A DNA stretch of 64,000 nucleotides. Source: Rattus norvegicus (lineage: Eukaryota > Chordata > Mammalia > Rodentia > Muridae). Each line of letters begins with the position of its first letter. The stretch's first letter is position 1. The translations under genes were made by a program, and so were the position numbers. Shown here one piece after another: positions 56,857 through 64,000 of this stretch. Below the pieces are notes generated by a model. It saw only the letters and a list, made by a program, of their open reading frames with translations, was not told the origin of the DNA and made no database searches. The stretch is from assembly GCF_036323735.1 (NCBI RefSeq), contig NC_086020.1, positions 84,941,710 through 85,005,709 on the forward strand. The letters are read 5' to 3'.

Positions 56857-58596
56857 AGGTCAGACAGAACCATGGCAGGACACCTGCTCTCTCTGTGAGC
56901 TTCTCAGTAATGTGGATGTCTTGTGGATATGTTATCAAGCTTCCCCTTTTCAGATTTTTACAGCTTTGACAAAACCCTCTGGCCACAGTGACTGAATGCT
57001 TTCAAGGTACATCATTCCTTGCCTTCCTTGTGATGTGAGTTTTTACCCTAGAGCTGTCCATCGTCACTGTTTTTTCTGCAATACCAAATTAGTCAAATAT
57101 CAGACTTGTTTCCAAATGGCATTCTTCAGCATCATGAGAAGACCATGCCTTGAGGATGCTGTGATCAATGCCAAATAGGACAACAGAGAGTCAAAACAAC
57201 ATCCCATGGAGCGTAAAGGTTCTGCTTGGGCACAGCCTGTGTAGTCCTTCACACCTGCTGGTACAAGCAAATCACAAGGTGAAGTCTGAATTCGGGAGGT
57301 AAAGAAGTGTAACTGTCTTCTAGGAAGGGAGACCAGAATTCCCAGTGAGAACAGCTATGACACTACTCTGTCTTGGCCAAAATATTCATTTCCTCCCCTG
57401 TAGACCACAACTGTCACTCTCTTGATTTAAAATGTCCTGAAACACCTGAGATTATGGTATCCTGCAGTTTTCTGTATCCAGTCTATATCCAATCACCTTG
57501 ACATAGACCTGCAAACACCACACCAGCAGCCATAACAAAAGTTAACTTTGGAGAAGAGTGTGGCACAGTCAATGTCCCCATGTGTCAAATCAAAAGATGG
57601 CAGGAGGTACACTTTAATCCTCACCTATAATCACCATCCCAGGGGAGGTTCCTTTGTTTCTTTCTTCAGCTCTGCTACTACTGCTTCTTCAAAGTTTTTG
57701 CAGTGAAGATGAATTCCTTAACACATCTTAGGACCACTTTCTAAGCTGTCAGCCTGATGTACAAGTCTGGTGCAGGGCACACTGGGCTGAAGACTGTTCT
57801 TCTTGACCAAAGCAGAGACTCCAAGCCCCCTGTGTGGTGGTGCACGGCACGGTCAATGGATTGTGTGACCTCAAATCCCAATGTGAACGTTCAGAGCCTT
57901 TCTAAGCAGTGATTGGTTAGTTTAGTATTTTAATATTTTTCATCTTTAAGAGGATTGTCTGGTGTGATTCCCTTTTCATGTGTGAAGTCACCTGGGTACA
58001 GCTGCCTCCCTCACCAGAGGGAGTTGAGAAACTGAGGAAATGATCTAGAATACAGGGGGAGAGGTTACTCTCTCCACAGCAGTAATGGGACAGTCTTGAT
58101 CCCCAGAATCAAGACTTTTAAAGCAAGAGATGATGTATGGGGTTTTGAGAAGTGAAGGATCAGGACCAGGGAACTTTTTTATATACTTTCTTTTCTCACT
58201 TTCTGTTATTCTCTTATCTTGCTCTAGCAGGCAGCCAGAAGGAAGTATATAAGTCACACCTAATGCTGGTTCAGAGCACTAGTAAAAGATGCAAGGTTAC
58301 GTTCTCTGGAGGGATGGCTGTAACTTTCTCAAGTGGACCGTCAAGAACAGAGACCTCATGGAATGTAGGTTGCCCTGGAATTTCTTTCATCTGCTCCCCC
58401 CACCCCTTCCCCATTCTGAAGTTTAACAATCATAAGCACCAGAAAAGAGAAGAAAGAACATGAGGCTAATAATAGCTGCCCAACGTCTGGAGCTGGTAGC
58501 TCGGCTCAGACAGTTAGGTCAGGGCAATTGAGGATTCTGGGAAAGAGATGGCATCTAACCCTGGCATCTTTCCTTTCCTTCTTGCCTTTCGTGTCT
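56857..58596. other. Intergenic, no gene recognised
   Basis: A weak B1-like piece may lie near 57231-57310. The sequence at 57480-57900 looked gene-like in composition, but no frame or protein could be recognised on either strand. Confidence 0.45.
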
Positions 58597-59105
<509 letters not shown>

Positions 59106-59928
59106 TCCAGTAGTGTCTTTGGGCACGTCCCTTTCTGGGACCTTTTCCAGAAGCCTCTCTCACCCCACCCCTACCACTCCACAAACACTCTGGCCTTCCT
59201 GCCAGGCAGTTCTTGGATCTCAGAGTCCCCGTGAAGCAACGAATCTTAAAGCCAGCCATTATCTCAGATGACAATCAGTTCGAGAGCCACTTGAGAATCC
59301 TGAGTTAAAATGACACTGCAGCCACTGAGACTGATGACTGTTTTTTATGAAATCAGCTTTTGAAATGTCACCATTTCTTCTACTGTGTCACTCTCTGGGT
59401 CTCCAGCTTCTGTTGTTTGCATTTTTTATGCTAAGGAGACTTTTTTTATTTGTTTGTTCTGGTGACATCCTTGTTTTCATGTGTGGTCTCATAACCGAAA
59501 AAAATCAATATGCTGAGATTCATGTTATGCGATGTCCACCCCTTGTGCTGTGTGCATTTTAAAGGGGGAATGTCTGTATGCCATGGTGCAGCTGAAGACT
59601 CACTTAGAGGAGAGATGTCTCGGCAGTCAGGAATTCTCTCCTCTCTGGGGAGCTATTGACTCCCCAGAGTTTAGTTTATGAGGTCCTGCCTGTGTCATCA
59701 CCCACTATCCTGCCAGCAGCTATTATTGAGCACTACATACAGATTTGACACTACGTTCAGAACAGAAAACACAAAAATTCCTGACCTCGAAGAGTCTGCT
59801 TACCAGTGAGAGGGGAATGACAGTTGCCACAATGAAAGTAAAGTTTATACAGATGGTCCCTGGCTTACAACAGCTCAAGTTGAAATTTTTCAATTTTATG
59901 AAGCTTAAAAGGATATATGAAGGCCCAG
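59106..59928. other. Intergenic, no gene recognised
   Basis: A short piece near 59852-59905 ('tccctggcttacaacagctc') resembles an old mammalian DNA-element end but is not assigned. Confidence 0.45.
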
Positions 59929-60150
59929 AGAGATGGCTCAGTGGTTAAGAGCCCTTGCTGCTCTTGCGTAGGACCTGGGTTCTTTGCCTGGCACTTCCCA
60001 GCACTCACATCACCCATTAGTCATCCATTAACTCTAGCTCCAGGGGTTCTGATACCCATTTCTGCCCCCAATAGGCACCAGGCTTGAATGTGGTGCACAG
60101 ATATATATTCAGACAAAACGCTTATGCACATAAATATATATTAAAAAGTA
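59929..60150 (+). mobile_element. B2/B3-type SINE, plus
   Basis: 'gagagatggctcagtggtta', 'agagcccttgctgctcttgc' and 'gacctgggttctttgcctgg' give the tRNA-like head with box A and B. 'caggggttctgatacccatt' and an A-rich 'cacataaatatatattaaaa' tail follow. The whole length is present with moderate divergence. Confidence 0.88.
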
Positions 60151-60174
60151 ATATGCATTCAATACAACTCACAC

Positions 60175-60287
60175 TTTGAGACTGAGGAGTACGGTAAATA
60201 ATTGTAATCCTAAAACTGGAGAGCCAGGGGCAGGAGGATTAAAAATTCAAGGCCAGACTATACTGTATAGCAAGAGCATCTCAAAAA

Positions 60288-60288
<1 letters not shown>
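60175..60288 (+). mobile_element. B1-like SINE, degraded, plus
   Basis: 'attgtaatcctaaaactgga', 'ggggcaggaggattaaaa' and 'caaggccagactatactg' preserve the B1 order with much decay. The following AAGT array probably grew from its A-tail. Confidence 0.6.

Positions 60289-60324
<36 letters not shown>
60289..60324 (+). repeat. (AAGT)9 microsatellite
   Basis: Nine tetranucleotide copies. Confidence 0.95.
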
Positions 60325-60327
<3 letters not shown>

Positions 60328-61771
60328 TGTAATTTGCATCTTGAATTTGGATCTTTACCAAGCTGGCAGCACTCTGTGCAGTCTCTTCCTACCATGCTGT
60401 CCAACATCAATAAGCTCTTTTTCTCATTGCCACACCCTACAGTGTGCTATGGGGCTGAGCTGTGGTATTCCCTGGGCTGAGTATGGTAAGGTAGGCAAGG
60501 AGTTTGATAAAGGAGACAGGTCCTCAAGAAGGATACTTTCTGACACAGGCCTTTTAGCAAGCCGCCTTCCAACCAGTTGTCACCACTTAATCGTGAACTA
60601 GAGGAACAGCTTGAGGTATTTAACTGTTAGTTAAAGATGGACCAATGGCAGAGGCTTTGAGCTGACTGCAAAACACAAAGGTAGACAGGAATCAACAGGA
60701 TGGTGATATATTCTCTCATGTCCAAACACATCTAAATTTAGGGGCTACAGAAGAGCCACCAAGGAACTGCAAAATCAAAAATCAACAGTTAATGAAATAT
60801 TATTCATCTCTTTCCCATCTGTTTGCTCAAAAGATAAAGCCTGGACTTGGTACACATGGGTCTGTTTTCATGTTCAGAGCCTGTTGCCCCAATTTTACTT
60901 TAGCCCTCAATTAAAAAACTGCCAGGAACAAAATTCAGTGATTGTTTCTTTGTTCTGATCCCTCTTTATCTCTCTTGGCCTCTGTACTACGCCTTATCGT
61001 CTTTCAGTAGTTCTGTTTCACTAAAACTTGTTTAGCCTTTCTTCTTGTCCCTTCCTTATCTTTGCTGGGGAGATGTCTTAGCCCTTGGAAACTTGCCCAA
61101 GGACCAAGAATTTGTGCCCTGGGAAGAGAATATTGGCTGTATAGTTCAGAAAGGAAACTAAGTATATGGGAGAAGGGATGAACACTTAAAATGGATAATT
61201 GAGTCGCCATTACTGAGATGCAACAGGTAGACAGGACTGAAGGAGGTTTGGAGCCTGTTGTCCAGAGTCTGTCTCCATTCTTGATGCTGAGCTGCTGATG
61301 GTTGCCAGGCTCCGTTCCCTTTTCACTGTTTGTGCCATGGTGGCAGGTTCATGGTTCCAGGAAGAAGCTGAAACCACTCAAGTCCCAAGTGTTACTGGAA
61401 TGAGACCACACTGGAATGGCCCCGTGCCATTAAAAGGCACCTTGGTGTTTCCTCCGTTGTCTTGCTTTTGGCATTGACGTTCTTTGGCACTTTGCTTGCC
61501 AGTCAACACTGCAGCCCTGATCTCAAAGGAATTCCAAAATTCAAGTTCAAATCTGTCCTTCCCAGTCATTCACATAAATGCCACTCTGTAACTCTTAACC
61601 AACTTCTGAAAATGAAACTGAGACACATAGGGAGACAGCTGTCCTTGTCTGTACTTAAAAGGACATCTTTAAAATTTCCAGCTACTCTCTATTCATTCTT
61701 TTCTCATGCTAACACTTTCCATTTAAATACTACCATTTTCTAAGGTTGTTGTCATCTTTGATAACAGGCTA
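60325..61771. other. Intergenic, no gene recognised
   Basis: No recognisable coding, RNA or SINE feature. The last 16 bp before the L1 belong to its target duplication (61772-61787). Confidence 0.5.
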
Positions 61772-61787
61772 ATTTCTACTCTTTCTT

Positions 61788-61854
61788 TTTTTTTTAATGT
61801 TAATGAATTTTTATTAGATATATTTCTTTATTTACATTTTTTTTGTCTAAAATA
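61788..61854 (-). other. Extra 3' segment inside the L1 insertion (possible 3' transduction)
   Basis: Beyond the first A-run of the L1 (T-run 61855-61862 on the plus strand) lies about 55-60 bp that is not part of the neighbouring L1's 3' end. Read on the minus strand it resembles another murid L1 3' terminus with two AATAAA signals (61827-61832 and 61810-61815), then a second A-tail. The target duplication lies outside it, so it was inserted together with the L1. Confidence 0.6.
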
Positions 61855-62950
61855 TTTTTTTTATTAACTTGAGTATTTCTTATATACATTTCGAGTGTTA
61901 TTCCCTTTCCCGGTTTCCGGGCAAACATCCCCCTCCCCCCTCCCCTTCCTTATGGGTGTTCCCTTCCCAACCCTCCCCCCATTGCCGCCCTCCCCCCATA
62001 GACTAGTTCACTGGGGGTTCAGTCTTAGCAGGACCCAGGGCTTCCCCTTCCTCTGGTGCTCTTACTAGGATATTCATTGCTACCTATGGGGTCAGAGTCC
62101 AGGGTCAGTCCATGTATAGTCTTTAGGTAGTGGCTTAGTCCCTGGAAGCTCTGGTTGCTTGGCATTGTTGTACTTTTGGGGTCTCGTGCCCCTTCAAGCT
62201 CTTCCAGTTCTTTCTCTGATTCCTTCAATAGGGGACCTATTCTCAGTTCAGTGGTTTGCTGCTGGCATTCGCCTCTATATTTGCTGTATTCTGGCTGTGT
62301 CTCTCAGGAGCGATCTACATCCGGCTCCTGTCAGTCTGCACTTCTTTGCTTCATCCATCTTGTCTAATTGGGTGGCTGTATATGTATGGGCCACATGTGG
62401 GGCAGGCTCTGAATGGGTGTTCCTTCAGTCTCTGTTTTAATCTTTGCCTCTCCCTTCCCTGCCAAGGGTATTCTTTTTCCTCATTTAAAGAAGGAGTGAA
62501 ACATTCACATTTTGATCATCCGTCTTGAGTTTCGTTTGTTCTAGGGATCTAGGGTAATTCAAGCATTTGGGCTAATAGCCACTTATCAATGAGTGCATAC
62601 CATGTATGTCTTTCTGTGATTGGGTTAGCTCACTCAGGATGATATTTTCCAGTTCCAACCATTTGCCTACGAATTTCATAAACTCGTTGTTTTTGATAGC
62701 TGAGTAATATTCCATTGTGTAGATGTACCACATTTTCTGTATCCATTCCTCTGTTGAAGGGCATCTGGGTTCTTTCCAGTTTCTGGCTATTATAAATAAG
62801 GCTGCGATGAACATATTGGAGCACGTGTCTCTTTTATATGTTGAGGCATCTTTTGGGTATATGCCCAAGAGAGGTATAGCTGGATCCTCAGGCAGTTCAA
62901 TGTCCAATTTTCTGAGGAACCTCCAGACTGATTTCCAGAATGGTTTTACC
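61788..62950 (-). mobile_element. 5'-truncated L1 with 16-bp target duplication, minus
   Basis: The body (62950 to about 61855) is the C-terminal end of ORF2 plus the rat-type 3' UTR, near-identical to the corresponding part of the L1 at 45647-46750. The 16-mer ATTTCTACTCTTTCTT is present perfectly on both sides (61772-61787 and 62951-62966). In L1 sense the target reads TT then AAGAAA, fitting L1 endonuclease. The ORF2 end (62572-62952) is open but lacks all catalytic domains. Confidence 0.92.
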
Positions 62951-62966
62951 ATTTCTACTCTTTCTT

Positions 62967-63204
62967 AAGTGTTTAGATTGGTGGATCTCTTCTTGTTCTG
63001 ACTGGTCCCAATGAGTTGGGATGAAAACATTGCCACTGAGCTTGTGAGAGACTTTGTGAATACCATTTTCCCATTGCTCCAGTCATCTGCTAGTTTTTAA
63101 TGACACCAATGCTGTCCTTGTGAAGGTCACCAGTGATCTTAGCATGACTGACTGCAATATGGCCAGTCTCTGTTTGACCAGCCCAGCATTAGTGGAGCTG
63201 ACTT
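62967..63204. other. Intergenic, no gene recognised
   Basis: No supported feature. Confidence 0.5.
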
Positions 63205-63306
63205 CTGCCTCTGCCTCTGCCTCTGCCTCTGCCTCTGCCTCTGCCTCTGCCTCTGCCTCTGCCTCTGCCTCTGCCTCTGCCTCTGCCTCTGCCTCTGCCT
63301 CTGCCT
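63205..63306 (+). repeat. (CTGCCT)17 hexanucleotide array
   Basis: Seventeen perfect units (102 bp) without a mismatch, then one imperfect unit ('ctgtct'). The Ala/Ser and Arg/Gln repeat frames over it are artefacts. Confidence 0.97.
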
Positions 63307-64000
63307 CTGTCTAGACATGTTCATTCAGATCTTGGAATTGTATACCTAGCTGCTCATTGGAGGAATACTTCCCACCACCCCTTCCCTGCCAATGCAGTGC
63401 TGTTTCCCAAGCTATGAGTAAGAGCATCAAAATGTCCCCCAAAGAAAGATGATGGAGTCAACTTCTAATCAACCCCCTTACTAAGTTTAAACATGAGCTG
63501 ACAAAAGTTCTGGCCTTTGTTACTGGGTTTTAGTCTTCATTTACTTTGAGAACAGTGGGAAAAATTGAGAGGCTCATTTCCTCCACTCCGATATAAAACA
63601 CCTATATTAAAATCGGGTGTTATGTTTTCACATGATGTCTAGTTATCTATAACTCTTGACATTGTGAATTCAATTTTATTTTAAACACACCTAAAAATTA
63701 AATCATTTGATTTATACTTTGCAAAAGCTTCTTTTCCACTTTTATGCTTAATATTTGTAAATGAAACTGCAGAAAGTTCTTCATGTGATACAAATCTTCT
63801 TCATACAGACACACCACACACAATTTTGAGGTGAGCACTTTAATGTGACTCTGTAAACTTCTAGTTTAGATTGATTACTGCAGAAGCATTATCCTAGAAG
63901 TATCCAACTAAGCTTGTAAAATCCAGCAACTTGTATTCACACAGAAATATCACCAGGCGAAAGTGGTTTTCTTCTAGTGGAATAACTTAGGTAAAAGGAA
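63307..64000. other. Intergenic, no gene recognised
   Basis: AT-rich, unique-looking sequence to the window end. Confidence 0.55.

Noticed and set aside
57480..57900. Possible minus-strand processed pseudogene
   Set aside because: Composition looks cDNA-like, but repeated stops occur in all frames and no protein family could be recognised.
63120..63324. Ala-Ser repeat protein and Arg-Gln repeat protein
   Set aside because: Direct translation of the CTGCCT array, with no surrounding gene structure.

Overview
The window looks like rodent nuclear DNA, most likely rat (Rattus). It has one intact mammalian-type gene in a background of murid retroposons (L1, B1, B2/B3, ID), long microsatellites and AT-rich unique sequence. 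The rat call rests on the L1 3' UTR type seen twice (starting near 45647 and 61860), on a well-preserved ID element (55256), and on the rodent form of the bitter taste receptor. There are no operons, CRISPR arrays, plasmid or phage features. Most open frames in the window are chance frames, frames inside simple repeats, or antisense shadows of L1.

The only intact protein-coding gene I can support is a single-exon bitter taste receptor at 6780-7787 (+). It is the rodent counterpart of human TAS2R1, called Tas2r119 in mouse and rat. It carries the TAS2R motifs and a conserved N-glycosylation site, plus a C-terminal tail longer than the human protein's. The only other cellular gene trace is a processed pseudogene of the succinate dehydrogenase assembly factor Sdhaf4 (about 16395-16725, +), broken by a stop, a 1-nt insertion and an 8-bp tandem expansion.

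Layout. 1-6.2 kb: L1 tail, SINE fragments, and a dispersed murid repeat that hosts a 399-bp solo LTR with a perfect 6-bp target duplication. 6.2-8.7 kb: the taste receptor with its flanks. 8.7-16.3 kb: old L1 and B1 relics and simple repeats. 16.4-23.8 kb: the Sdhaf4 pseudogene, B3 SINEs and three copies of the dispersed murid repeat. 23.8-45.6 kb: mostly unique sequence, a 416-bp degenerate TG array, SINEs, old nested L1 pieces and a truncated L1 with target duplication. 45.6-52.1 kb: one full-length minus-strand L1 of about 6.5 kb with target duplication, 5' UTR, ORF1 and ORF2, all coding parts broken. 52-61.8 kb: unique sequence with B1, ID, URR1-like and B2 elements. 61.8-64 kb: a second, 5'-truncated L1 with a 16-bp target duplication and an unusual compound 3' tail, then a perfect 17-copy hexanucleotide array.

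I found no evidence for a previously undescribed biological system. The best leads are the possible L1 3' transduction, the compound history of the Sdhaf4 pseudogene, the rodent-specific receptor tail, and the recombination potential of the two co-oriented L1s. Repeat family names come from recognition by eye. Where I recognised the repeat type but not its name, I say so.
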